Position numbers and translations under genes: made by a program. From contig NZ_CP070506.1 in the NCBI RefSeq assembly GCF_016925675.1, positions 4,462,501-4,526,500 of the forward strand: a stretch of 64,000 nt of DNA, read 5' to 3'. The DNA comes from Pseudomonas hygromyciniae (GTDB taxonomy: Bacteria; Pseudomonadota; Gammaproteobacteria; Pseudomonadales; Pseudomonadaceae). Below, piece by piece: positions 7,739 through 15,720 of the stretch. The notes below the pieces were generated by a model. That model was not told where the DNA came from, did no database searches, and saw only the letters and a program-made list of their open reading frames with translations. The first letter of the stretch is position 1. Each line of letters starts with the position of its first letter.

Positions 7739-9430
7739 TTACTTCTTCAGGCCCAGTTTCTTCAGCTCTTCATCACGCAATTCACGGCGCAGGATCTTGC
7801 CCACGTTGGTGGTCGGCAGCGCCTCGCGGAATTCAACAGCCTTCGGCACTTTGTAGCCGGTGACGTTGGCGCGCATATGCTCCATCACCTGCTCCTTGGT
7901 CAGCGTCGCGCCCGGCTTGACCACGATGAACAACTTGATGTGCTCGCCCGACTTCTCGTCCGGCACACCAATGGCCGCGCACTGCAGCACGCCAGGCAGG
8001 CTTGCCAGCACGTCTTCCAGTTCGTTGGGGTAGACGTTGAAACCGGAGACCAGAATCATGTCCTTCTTGCGATCAACGATACGCATGTAGCCATCTGGCT
8101 GGATGATCGCGATATCACCGGTCTTCAACCAGCCTTCGCTGTCGAGGACTTCGGCGGTGGCGTCCTCCCGCTGCCAGTAGCCTTTCATCACTTGCGGGCC
8201 CTTGACGCACAGTTCGCCGATTTCCCCCAGGGGCAACTCGACGCCCTCATCCGAGATGACTTTGCACAGGGTCGAAGGCACCGGAATGCCGATGGTGCCG
8301 ATCTGGATATTCTGGATCGGGTTGACCGTGGCCACCGGGCTGGTTTCGGTCATGCCGTAACCTTCACAGATGCTGCAGCCGGTCACGGCTTTCCAACGCT
8401 CGGCCGCCGCCAGTTGCAGGGCCATACCGCCCGACAGGGTGACCTTGAGCGCCGAGAAGTCCAGCTTGCGAAAGCCTTCGTTGTTGCACAGCGCAACGAA
8501 CAGGGTGTTCAGGCCGACAAAGCCGCTGAACTTCCACCTCGACAACTCCTTGACCATCGCCGGCAAGTCGCGCGGGTTGCTGATCAGGATGTTGTGGTTA
8601 CCGATCAGCATCATCGCCATGCAATGAAAGGTGAAGGCATAGATATGGTAAAGCGGCAGAGGTGTGATCAGGATCTCGCAACCTTCATGGAGGTTGGAGC
8701 CCATCAGCGCCTTGCACTGCAGCATGTTGGCTACCAGGTTGCGATGGGTGAGCATCGCGCCCTTGGCTACGCCGGTGGTGCCGCCGGTGTATTGCAGCAC
8801 GGCCACGTCTTCGCTGGCGGGACTGACTTCGTTGACCGGCTGGCCATGGCCCTTGGCCAGGACATCGTTGAACTTGATCGCCTGAGGCAAGTGATACGCC
8901 GGGACCATTTTTTTCACGTACTTGATGACACTGTTGATCAGCAGCCGCTTGAGCGGCGGCAACAGGTCAGCCACTTCGGTGACGATCACATGCTTGACGC
9001 CAGTCTTGGGTACGACTTTTTCCGCCAGGTGGGCCATGTTGGCCAGGCAGATAAGGGCTTTGGCCCCGGAGTCGTTGAACTGGTGTTCCATTTCCCGCGC
9101 GGTGTACAGCGGGTTGGTATTGACCACAATCAGGCCGGCACGGATGGCGCCGAACACGGCGACCGGGTATTGCAGGAGGTTGGGCAATTGCACGGCGATT
9201 CGATCACCGGGCTGCAAGTCGGTATGCTGTTGCAGGTACGCGGCAAAGGCACCGGACAGTTCGTACAACTCACCGTAGGTGATGGTCTTGCCCAGGTTGC
9301 TGAAAGCCGGTTTGTCGGCGAAGCGTTGGCAGGACTGTTTCAGTACCGCCTGAATATTTTGATACTCGTCTGGATTGATGTCTGCAGCAATCCCGGCGGG
9401 GTACTTATCCTTCCAAAAGTCTTCGATCAT
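7739..9430 (-). CDS. fadD1: Long-chain fatty acid-CoA ligase (FadD1-type)
   Basis: The 563-residue enzyme activates fatty acids to acyl-CoA with ATP, the first step of beta-oxidation, at the inner face of the membrane. It has the AMP-binding P-loop YTGGTTGVAKGAML (about residue 215), the adenylate motif EGYGMTETSP, and GWLKTGDIAIIQPDGYMRIVD with the catalytic Asp and the hinge. The C-terminal GYKVPKAVEFREALPTTNVGKILRR holds the catalytic Lys. The MIEDFWKDKYPAG start agrees with FadD1 of other pseudomonads. A second paralogue lies 384 bases upstream in the same direction, as in the fadD1-fadD2 pair of P. aeruginosa. Confidence 0.95.
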   Translation of the reverse strand: MIEDFWKDKYPAGIAADINPDEYQNIQAVLKQSCQRFADKPAFSNLGKTITYGELYELSGAFAAYLQQHTDLQPGDRIAVQLPNLLQYPVAVFGAIRAGLIVVNTNPLYTAREMEHQFNDSGAKALICLANMAHLAEKVVPKTGVKHVIVTEVADLLPPLKRLLINSVIKYVKKMVPAYHLPQAIKFNDVLAKGHGQPVNEVSPASEDVAVLQYTGGTTGVAKGAMLTHRNLVANMLQCKALMGSNLHEGCEILITPLPLYHIYAFTFHCMAMMLIGNHNILISNPRDLPAMVKELSRWKFSGFVGLNTLFVALCNNEGFRKLDFSALKVTLSGGMALQLAAAERWKAVTGCSICEGYGMTETSPVATVNPIQNIQIGTIGIPVPSTLCKVISDEGVELPLGEIGELCVKGPQVMKGYWQREDATAEVLDSEGWLKTGDIAIIQPDGYMRIVDRKKDMILVSGFNVYPNELEDVLASLPGVLQCAAIGVPDEKSGEHIKLFIVVKPGATLTKEQVMEHMRANVTGYKVPKAVEFREALPTTNVGKILRRELRDEELKKLGLKK

Positions 9431-9695
9431 GGAAGCCCACTCCTCAGCGACGCGAATTCATTCACCGCATTTGATGCGATTATTATTTGTGTGTGTTTTT
9501 AGGTGATTCTGGCTGTTTCAAGCAGGCCGAGAGGTCACAAAGCGCGCCGAGAGTAGCAGCTTTGCAAAGGGCCGCCTAGAGCCAAAAGAGGGCCCTACGG
9601 TCATAAACATGACTCAAGAATATCCAGTAGTCATTTTTAGAGCAAAGATTCTATAACCCCTGAAACAGCTCTATTTTGCGGACTTACACCGTAAA
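9431..9695. other. fadD1 promoter region, no gene
   Basis: This stretch between fadD1 and the REPIN is AT-richer than its surroundings and holds no credible coding frame. GAGGAG stands just upstream of the fadD1 ATG. fadD1 therefore probably has its own promoter and is not only read through from fadD2. Confidence 0.5.
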
Positions 9696-9795
9696 TGTAG
9701 GAGCTGGCTTGCCAGCGAAGAACTCAAGGCCGCCGCGGGGTAACAGTTGCCCCGCGTTACCGTTGACGATCTTCGCTGGCAAGCCAGCTCCTACA
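9696..9795. repeat. REPIN (TGTAGGAGCTGGC type)
   Basis: TGTAGGAGCTGGCTTGCCAG at the left is mirrored at the right end; the arms continue through CGAAGA/TCTTCG. It lies between fadD2 and fadD1. Confidence 0.9.
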
Positions 9796-9814
9796 CAAGC
9801 CTCCTAGATTGAGA

Positions 9815-11503
9815 TCAGGCGATGTCGCGCAGCTCGCGCCGCAGGATCTTGCCTACCGGCGTCATCGGCAACGAGTCCCGCAACACAATGTGCTTGGGCA
9901 CCTTGTAGCCGGTGAAGTTGGCCTTGCAGTAGGTCTTCAACTCTTCAAGGCTGACGCCCTGGGCCCGCGCCACCACGAACAACTTCACTGCCTCGCCGGT
10001 GCGCTCGTCGGGCACGCCGATCACCGCGCAGTTGGCGACGTTCGGGTGGGCCATCACCACGTCTTCGATCTCGTTGGGGTACACATTGAAGCCCGAGACA
10101 ATAATCAGGTCCTTCTTGCGATCGACAATGCGCACAAAGCCATCCGGGTCGATCACCGCAATATCGCCCGTCTTGAGCCACCCCTCGGCATCCAGGGTCT
10201 CGGCGGTGGCCGCCGGTTGCTGCCAATAGCCCTTCATGACCTGCGGGCCCTTGATGCACAACTCGCCCCGCTCGCCCAGCGGCAACTCCACGCCGGCGTC
10301 ATCGATGACTTTCATCGCCGTACCTGGCACTGGAATACCCACGGTGCCCAGGCGCGATTGATCTCCGTAGGGGTTGGTACTGGCCACCGGCGACGTCTCG
10401 GTCAGGCCATAGCCTTCGCCGATGGAACAACCAGTGATCTGCTTCCAGCGCTCGGCCGTGGCCTTGACCAGGGCAGTGCCGCCGGAGTTGGTGATCTTCA
10501 GGTGGGAGAAGTCCAGGGTCTTGAAGTCCGGGTGTTCCATCAGCGCGACAAACAGGGTGTTAAGCCCCAGCAGTCCGGTAAACCGCCACTTCTTCAATTC
10601 CTTGATAAAGCCGCCAATGTCCCGGGGATTGGTGATCAGCACGTTGTGGTTGCCGGTGACCATCATGCACATGCAGTTCGCGGTGAAGGCATAGATATGG
10701 TAGAGCGGCAACGGCGCGATCATCACCTCCTGCCCTTCCTTGACCAGCGGATGCCCGTCTTCGCGCACCTGTGACATGCACGCCCGCACCTGCTGCATGT
10801 TCGCCACCAGGTTGCCGTGGGTGAGCATCGCGCCCTTGGCCAGGCCGGTGGTGCCACCGGTGTATTGCAGCACCGCGATGTCATCGAGGGTCACCGGATG
10901 GCGGGTCACGGCCAAGCCTGCGCCCATGCCCAGGGCGCGTTTGAACGACACCGCCCGGGGCAGGCTGTAGGCCGGGACCATCTTCTTCACCTTGTCGACC
11001 ACGGTGTTGATCAGCCAACCCTTGGCGGCGGGCATGAAGTCGCCCATTTTTGCTTCGATCAGGTATTCGATCTCAGTGTCGGCCGCCACTTCCTGGACCC
11101 TGGAGCCGAACAGGTTGAGGTAGACCAAGGCACGAATGCCTGCGTCCCTGAACTGATGACGCATTTCCCGCGGGGTGTACAGCGGGTTGGTGTTGACCAC
11201 CACCAGCCCGGCGCGCAAGGCGCCGAAGACGGCAATCGGATAATGCAGGACGTTGGGCATCTGCACCGCAATACGGTCGCCCGGCTTCAAGTCTGTGTGG
11301 TGTTGCAGGTAGCCGGCGAACGCTGCGCTCTGACGCTCCAGATCGGCGTAGGTCAGGGTGATCCCCATGTTGCTGAATGCCGGACGGTCGGCAAAGGCCT
11401 TGCAGGAACGCTCGAAGACTTCGATTACTGACTTGTACGCCGACAGGTCAAGCTCGTTGGGCACACCGGCCGCGCGTTTGTCATTCCAGAAATCAGGTTG
11501 CAT
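9815..11503 (-). CDS. fadD2: Long-chain fatty acid-CoA ligase (FadD2-type)
   Basis: This 562-residue paralogue of FadD1 keeps all catalytic motifs: YTGGTTGLAKGAML, GEGYGLTETSP, GWLKTGDIAVIDPDGFVRIVD and the C-terminal GYKVPKHIVLRDSLPMTPVGKILRR. Two paralogues in tandem usually differ in chain-length preference or inducer; that is known for P. aeruginosa and P. putida, and is inference here. The ATG is immediately preceded by AAGAATAA, an A-A-n-A-A-n-A-A string of the kind bound by Hfq/Crc, so translation may fall under catabolite repression. The divergent hydrolase and MaoC genes are the expected neighbours. Confidence 0.95.
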   Translation of the reverse strand: MQPDFWNDKRAAGVPNELDLSAYKSVIEVFERSCKAFADRPAFSNMGITLTYADLERQSAAFAGYLQHHTDLKPGDRIAVQMPNVLHYPIAVFGALRAGLVVVNTNPLYTPREMRHQFRDAGIRALVYLNLFGSRVQEVAADTEIEYLIEAKMGDFMPAAKGWLINTVVDKVKKMVPAYSLPRAVSFKRALGMGAGLAVTRHPVTLDDIAVLQYTGGTTGLAKGAMLTHGNLVANMQQVRACMSQVREDGHPLVKEGQEVMIAPLPLYHIYAFTANCMCMMVTGNHNVLITNPRDIGGFIKELKKWRFTGLLGLNTLFVALMEHPDFKTLDFSHLKITNSGGTALVKATAERWKQITGCSIGEGYGLTETSPVASTNPYGDQSRLGTVGIPVPGTAMKVIDDAGVELPLGERGELCIKGPQVMKGYWQQPAATAETLDAEGWLKTGDIAVIDPDGFVRIVDRKKDLIIVSGFNVYPNEIEDVVMAHPNVANCAVIGVPDERTGEAVKLFVVARAQGVSLEELKTYCKANFTGYKVPKHIVLRDSLPMTPVGKILRRELRDIA

Positions 11504-11713
11504 TATTCTTGTCCTCTTACCCGAGTGTGCCCGACCGCTTCCGGCTGTTTATGGGAAGCGGAGCTTCGGGGACGTTAGCAGTTATGGCTAAACAGGCAAA
11601 TACACAAAAACGTGTCATTGATTGTATGAATCTTGCCCCTGAGGCCAAGGGTGATCAGACGCCCGCCCACGGATGAGCTATACACTGCAACGACCCTGAG
11701 CAAAGGAAGCGCC

Positions 11714-12658
11714 ATGAACCACACCACTTTCTGGCTGACCGCGAATGACCGCAGCCGCCTGCACGTCAACCAGTGGCTACCGGACGAACCGCCCACGGCG
11801 CTGGTGATGCTGGCCCATGGCATGGCTGAGCACAGCGGCCGTTATGCGCGCCTGGCCCAGGCCCTGTGTGACGCCGGCTACGGTGTGTATGCCCCAGACC
11901 TGCGCGGCCACGGCCGCACCGCCGACGAAGGCACCCTGGGCCTGTACGCCGAACGCGATGGCTGGAACAAGGTGGTGGGTGACCTGGCTGCCCTTAACCA
12001 ACACATCGGCCAGCAGGCCCCCGGCGTGCCGATTATCCTGCTGGGCCACAGCATGGGCAGCTACATCGCCCAGGCCTATCTGCTGCATCACAGCGCCAGC
12101 CTGCACGGGGCGATTCTCAGTGGCTCGAATTTCCAGCCGGTGGCCCTGTACCGCGCCGCGCGCCTTATCGCCCGGGCCGAACGCCTGCGCCAGGGCCTGC
12201 GGGGGCGCAGCGCACTGATCGAGTTCCTGTCGTTTGGCTCGTTCAACAAGGCCTTCAAACCCAACCGCACGGCATTCGACTGGTTGAGCCGCGATCCGGA
12301 CGAAGTGGACAAGTACATCAACGACCCTCTGTGCGGCTTTCGCTGCACCAACCAGCTGTGGATCGACTTGCTCGGTGGCTTGCAGCAAATCAGCAAAGCG
12401 TCCAATCTCAAACAGATTGATCCGGGCCTGCCGATCCTGGTGATGGGCGGCGAATGTGATCCGGTCAGTGAAGGCAAGCGTCTCACCAGCCTGGCCAACG
12501 CACTGCGCGATGCCGGCTGCCAGAACCTGCAATTGAATATTTACCCGCAGGCACGGCACGAACTCTTCAATGAAACCAACCGCGATGCGGTCACCGCCGA
12601 TGTGTTGGCGTGGATGGCCCAGGCCGTGAACCATCGCCGGCCGGCACGCTGCGAATGA
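11714..12658 (+). CDS. Alpha/beta hydrolase, monoacylglycerol lipase-like
   Basis: The 314-residue protein has the serine hydrolase lid-domain fold. It carries the oxyanion-hole LAHGMAEHSGRY, PDLRGHGRTADE, the nucleophile elbow GHSMGS (Ser113), and the later acid and base in GECDPVS (Asp249) and ARHELFNE (His282), so the triad is complete. These features are those of lysophospholipase or monoacylglycerol lipase proteins. It would release fatty acids for the divergently encoded FadD ligases. The start was set at the ATG following AAAGGAAG; an upstream in-frame start has no such site. Confidence 0.88.
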   Translation: MNHTTFWLTANDRSRLHVNQWLPDEPPTALVMLAHGMAEHSGRYARLAQALCDAGYGVYAPDLRGHGRTADEGTLGLYAERDGWNKVVGDLAALNQHIGQQAPGVPIILLGHSMGSYIAQAYLLHHSASLHGAILSGSNFQPVALYRAARLIARAERLRQGLRGRSALIEFLSFGSFNKAFKPNRTAFDWLSRDPDEVDKYINDPLCGFRCTNQLWIDLLGGLQQISKASNLKQIDPGLPILVMGGECDPVSEGKRLTSLANALRDAGCQNLQLNIYPQARHELFNETNRDAVTADVLAWMAQAVNHRRPARCE

Positions 12659-12726
12659 ACAGAAAAATATTTTCGTTTAAAATCAACGAATTAAGACTAT
12701 CGATTAGCCACAGGATGCACGATTAG

Positions 12727-13197
12727 ATGACCCAGGTTACCAACACGCCTTACGAAGCCCTCGAAGTCGGCCAGAAAGCCACCTACAGCAAAACCGTGGA
12801 AGAGCGCGACATCCAGCTGTTCGCGGCGATGTCCGGCGACCATAACCCGGTGCACCTGGATGCAGAGTTTGCCAAGGCGACCATGTTCAAGGAGCGTATC
12901 GCCCACGGCATGTTCAGCGGCGCATTGATCAGCGCGGCAGTCGCCTGTGAGTTGCCTGGGCCGGGCACCATCTATATCGGCCAGCAGATGAGCTTCCAGA
13001 AACCGGTGAAAATCGGCGACACCCTGACCGTACGTCTGGAAATTCTCGAGAAGCTGCCCAAGTTCCGCGTGCGGATTGCCACCCAGGTGTTCAACCAGCG
13101 TGATGAGTTGGTGGTGGATGGCGAGGCGGAGATCCTCGCGCCACGCAAGCAACAGGTTGTGACCTTGACCGAGTTGCCGGCGATCAGCATCGGCTGA
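12727..13197 (+). CDS. MaoC-like (R)-enoyl-CoA hydratase
   Basis: The 156-residue single hot-dog-fold protein carries the hydratase-2 motif SGDHNPVHLDAEFA with the catalytic Asp38 and His43. It also has GMFSGALISAAVACELPGPG, typical of the (R)-specific enoyl-CoA hydratases (PhaJ/MaoC family). It would interconvert trans-2-enoyl-CoA and (R)-3-hydroxyacyl-CoA, linking beta-oxidation with polyhydroxyalkanoate or lipid synthesis. It follows the hydrolase gene by 68 bases. The surrounding fadD1-fadD2-hydrolase-MaoC order is the one known from P. aeruginosa, supporting a lipid role. Confidence 0.9.
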   Translation: MTQVTNTPYEALEVGQKATYSKTVEERDIQLFAAMSGDHNPVHLDAEFAKATMFKERIAHGMFSGALISAAVACELPGPGTIYIGQQMSFQKPVKIGDTLTVRLEILEKLPKFRVRIATQVFNQRDELVVDGEAEILAPRKQQVVTLTELPAISIG

Positions 13198-13227
13198 AAA
13201 TCACTGGTCATGTGACAGCAAAAAAAA

Positions 13228-13316
13228 TGTGGGAGCGGGCTTGCCCGCGATGGCGGTGGATCAGTCAATTAGGTGTCGACTGACACACCGCCATCGCAGG
13301 CAAGCCAGCTCCCACA
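13228..13316. repeat. REPIN (TGTGGGAGCGGGC type)
   Basis: TGTGGGAGCGGGCTTGCCCG on the left pairs with GCAGGCAAGCCAGCTCCCAC on the right, and the inner GATGGCGGTG/CACCGCCATC also pairs. It separates the converging MaoC and four-helix-bundle genes. Confidence 0.9.
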
Positions 13317-13335
13317 GTTGTTACTGCGAGGCGAC

Positions 13336-13803
13336 TCAGGACTGGGCGCGTGCCTGGTTACGCAGGGCTTTCACTTGGTCGTGATTGCGCTGTGCGCCGT
13401 GGTACTGACGCTCGACCAGATCACGAATACCCACCAGGTTGTGCTTGTTGATTTTATCGATGGCCTCTTTGTAAGCCTTCAACGCATGGTCTTCACCGCG
13501 CTCGGCTTCGTTGAGGACGGCTTCTTCGTCCTTGCCTGTCACCAGCGACTTCACGTCTACCCAGCCACGATGCAGGGCGCCGGCAACGCTGCCGGAATCT
13601 TCCGGGTCACCACCCAAGGCGCGCACGGCTGTCTGCAGTTCGGTAGCCGCCGAGGCGCAGTCAGCTGAACGTTTGGTGAACAGCGCCTTGAGTTCTGGGT
13701 GCTTGATGTCTTCTGCGCAGGTCTTGAAGCCTTCCTGGCCGTCTTTGCTGGTTTCGATCAGGTCGTTGAGTACGGAGATCGATTCTTTGTTGATGTCAGT
13801 CAT
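13336..13803 (-). CDS. PA2169-type four-helix-bundle protein (DUF2383)
   Basis: The 155-residue protein is almost wholly helical and has the ferritin-like DUF2383 pattern. SVLNDLIETSKDGQEGFKTCAEDI is in helix 1, a Lys/Arg-rich helix 2 contains KRSADCASAATEL, and the second half has EAVLNEAERGEDHALKAYKEAI. The Glu/His residues of the second pair resemble metal ligands, but metal binding has not been shown for this family to my knowledge. It has been linked to stress conditions by family annotation only. The start overlaps the stop of a possible 50-codon upstream frame. Confidence 0.85.
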   Translation of the reverse strand: MTDINKESISVLNDLIETSKDGQEGFKTCAEDIKHPELKALFTKRSADCASAATELQTAVRALGGDPEDSGSVAGALHRGWVDVKSLVTGKDEEAVLNEAERGEDHALKAYKEAIDKINKHNLVGIRDLVERQYHGAQRNHDQVKALRNQARAQS

Positions 13804-13948
13804 TTTTCAATTCCTTCACAGGTTTAGAAACGTACTGAGGTAGTTGCAGCGCTCGTGCCAGGTCTTGAATTAAGAAATAAACCTTAGTTTTCAACAAGTT
13901 ATAAATACGCGATAAATCTGTATCCGCTTTATTTGCATGATCTGTCAT
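13796..13948 (-). CDS. Possible small protein, 50 residues, coupled to the DUF2383 gene
   Basis: An ATG preceded by GAAGGCC opens a 50-codon frame (MTDHANKADTDLSRIYNLLK...) whose stop overlaps the start codon of the next gene, a pattern of translational coupling. The product would form one amphipathic helix with a hydrophobic patch (TKVYFLIQDLARALQL). The DNA is much more AT-rich than the neighbouring genes, which argues either for a leader region or for recently acquired sequence. No family is recognised, so it is offered tentatively. Confidence 0.3.
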   Translation of the reverse strand: MTDHANKADTDLSRIYNLLKTKVYFLIQDLARALQLPQYVSKPVKELKND

Positions 13949-14009
13949 TTGGCCTTCATGCAGAATGCCTGTATTTTCCAAGGCATCCTCCTGATTGCCT
14001 GAAGCACCT

Positions 14010-14246
14010 ATGAACCCCGAAAAACTCGAACTGCTGATCACCAGCCAAATGCCGTTCGGCAAGTACAAGGGCCGGATCATTGCCGACCTGCCCGGTCCTT
14101 ACCTGAACTGGTTTGCCCGCGAAGGTTTCCCCCACGGCGAGTTAGGCGGCCTGCTGGCGTTGATGCAGGAAATCGATCACAACGGCCTGTCCGAACTGCT
14201 CGAACCGCTGCGCGCCAAACACGGCAAACCTGCCCCTCGCCACTAA
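14010..14246 (+). CDS. DUF3820-family small protein
   Basis: The 78-residue product has the whole DUF3820 core: MPFGKYKGRIIADLPGPYLNWFAREGFPHGELG, in which the glycine-flanked basic K-Y-K-G-R and the aromatic L-N-W-F are the conserved points. The family is sometimes labelled quorum-sensing-regulated virulence factor, but its function is unclear. The start was taken at ATGAACCCC rather than five codons upstream because the protein family begins at this point. It lies 12 bases upstream of the aminotransferase-fold gene and is probably co-transcribed with it. Confidence 0.82.
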   Translation: MNPEKLELLITSQMPFGKYKGRIIADLPGPYLNWFAREGFPHGELGGLLALMQEIDHNGLSELLEPLRAKHGKPAPRH

Positions 14247-14258
14247 TCGAGCCTGACC

Positions 14259-15431
14259 ATGCCCCACACCCGCGACGAAGCCTACTGGCAGGCCATTGCC
14301 CAGCGCTATGAGCTGGAACCCGGCCCCATCAACCTGGAAAACGGCTACTTCGGCCGTATGAGCCGGGCGGTGCTGGCGCAGTATCAGGAGCATGTGGCCT
14401 TTATCAATCGCAGCAACTCGGTGCACGTGCGCCAGCGCTTCGAGCAAGGAGAGAATGCCGAGATCCGCCGGCAACTGGCCGAATTGGTCAATGTCGATCC
14501 AGAAGCCATTGCCTTCACCCGCAATGCCACCGAAGCCCTGCAATCGCTGATCCGCAACTACAACCGCCTGCAACCGGGCGACCAGGTGCTGATCAGCGAC
14601 CTGGAATACGACACGGTCAAGGGCGCCATGCGCTGGCTCGCCGGCTACCGGGGTGTAGAGGTGATCGAAGTGTCCCACGCCCACCCGGCCAGTTTCGACA
14701 GCCTGGTGCAGACCTATCGCGATACCTTCAGCCGCCACCCGCGCCTGAAGCTGATGGCGCTGACCTATGTCACCCACCGTACCGGCCTGGTCATGCCGGT
14801 GGAGGCCATCGCCCTGGCGGCAAGGGAATATGGCGTCGAAATCATCCTCGATGGCGCCCATGCGCTGGGCCAGATCGACTTCGACCTAGGGCAACTGGGC
14901 ATCTCGTTCGCCGGTTTCAACCTGCACAAGTGGATCGGTGCGCCGCTGACCCTGGGCTTTTTGTACATAGCCCCAGAGCGCCTGGCACAGATTGATCCGG
15001 ACATGGGCGAGTTCCATTACCCGATCACCGACGTGCGTGCTCGTACGCCTTACAGCACAGCGAATTTTCCGGCGCTGATGACCTTACCGCTGGTGCTTGA
15101 AGAACATCGGGCCTTGGGCGGCGCGCAGGCCAAGGGCGCGCGGGTGAAATACCTGCGTGACCTGTGGGTGAGCCAGGTGCGGCCATTACCGGGGATCGAG
15201 GTGCTGACCGCGGACGATCCACGGTTGTATTGCGCGATTACCGCGTTCAAGTTCAGCGGGCGCGATCAGCAGGTAATGGCGGATCGATTGCTCGATGAGT
15301 ACAACCTGTTTACCACCCTGCGCAGTGGGGCTGCATTTGGTACCTGCATACGGGTGACGCCGGGGTTGGTGACTTCGGCGGCAGACATCGGCGTGCTGGT
15401 CAACGCGATTACCAAGCTGAATGCCGATTAA
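14259..15431 (+). CDS. PLP-dependent class V aminotransferase-fold enzyme
   Basis: The 390-residue protein has the fold-type I layout of class V enzymes (cysteine desulfurase/isopenicillin epimerase branch). ATEALQSLIRNYN binds the phosphate, ILDGAHALGQIDFDL carries the Asp198 that contacts the pyridine nitrogen, and GFNLHKWIGAPLTLGFLYI has the Schiff-base Lys224. No mobile active-site Cys loop is evident, so a lyase, epimerase or aminotransferase is more likely than a desulfurase. The substrate is unknown. A REP sequence, now split by an IS110 element, follows at once. Confidence 0.85.
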   Translation: MPHTRDEAYWQAIAQRYELEPGPINLENGYFGRMSRAVLAQYQEHVAFINRSNSVHVRQRFEQGENAEIRRQLAELVNVDPEAIAFTRNATEALQSLIRNYNRLQPGDQVLISDLEYDTVKGAMRWLAGYRGVEVIEVSHAHPASFDSLVQTYRDTFSRHPRLKLMALTYVTHRTGLVMPVEAIALAAREYGVEIILDGAHALGQIDFDLGQLGISFAGFNLHKWIGAPLTLGFLYIAPERLAQIDPDMGEFHYPITDVRARTPYSTANFPALMTLPLVLEEHRALGGAQAKGARVKYLRDLWVSQVRPLPGIEVLTADDPRLYCAITAFKFSGRDQQVMADRLLDEYNLFTTLRSGAAFGTCIRVTPGLVTSAADIGVLVNAITKLNAD

Positions 15432-15433
15432 AA

Positions 15434-15518
15434 CTGTGGGAGCGGGCTTGCTCGCGAATGCGGTGTGTCATTCAACACATTCAGTGACTGTTACCGCGCA
15501 TTCGCGAGCAAGCCCGCT
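15434..15518. repeat. REPIN interrupted by the IS110 element (remaining bases at 16689-16695)
   Basis: CTGTGGGAGCGGGCTTGCTC opens the usual doublet and the complementary copy runs up to GAGCAAGCCCGCT at 15518. The expected end, CCCACAG, is found only at 16689-16695, on the far side of the transposase gene. Joining the two halves restores a complete REPIN. Confidence 0.9.
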
Positions 15519-15539
15519 TGTATGTTTAGACTTGAAGGG

Positions 15540-15700
15540 GTGGGCGGCGACTAAAAGCCCGATTCCGACTCTAGCCAGTACGGACCGTGGGAGACTTCTC
15601 GTCCCGCCCTTTCTACCCTAAGCGCCGATAAGGAATTCATCGGGAAAACCGACAATAGAGGCAAGCCAGCGCTGGGATAGACCCCGACAAGCCCTTAAAC
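15540..15700 (+). ncRNA. Candidate bridge RNA of the IS110 element
   Basis: The left end can fold into an outer stem GGGCGGCGAC (15542-15551) with GTCCCGCCC (15601-15609) and an inner stem TCCG (15564-15567) with CGGA (15581-15584). The internal loop between them holds AAGCCCG (15555-15561) on one side and GTGGGAG (15587-15593) on the other. These equal, respectively, the left target half AAGCCCG-CT and the complement of the right target half CT-CCCAC. A second region has ATAGA (15655-15659) and ACAAG (15687-15691), which fit the element's own ends (ATAGAATCT and the complement of CTTGT). This is the target-loop/donor-loop plan known for IS621 bridge RNA. Transcription is not shown. Confidence 0.72.
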
Positions 15701-15720
15701 CCTAGCTCCGAGGATTAGTT

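Noticed and set aside
7877..9502. A 541-codon plus-strand frame opposite fadD1
   Set aside because: No recognisable domain, His/Gln/Arg/Val-rich composition of an antisense shadow; fadD1 has all catalytic motifs.
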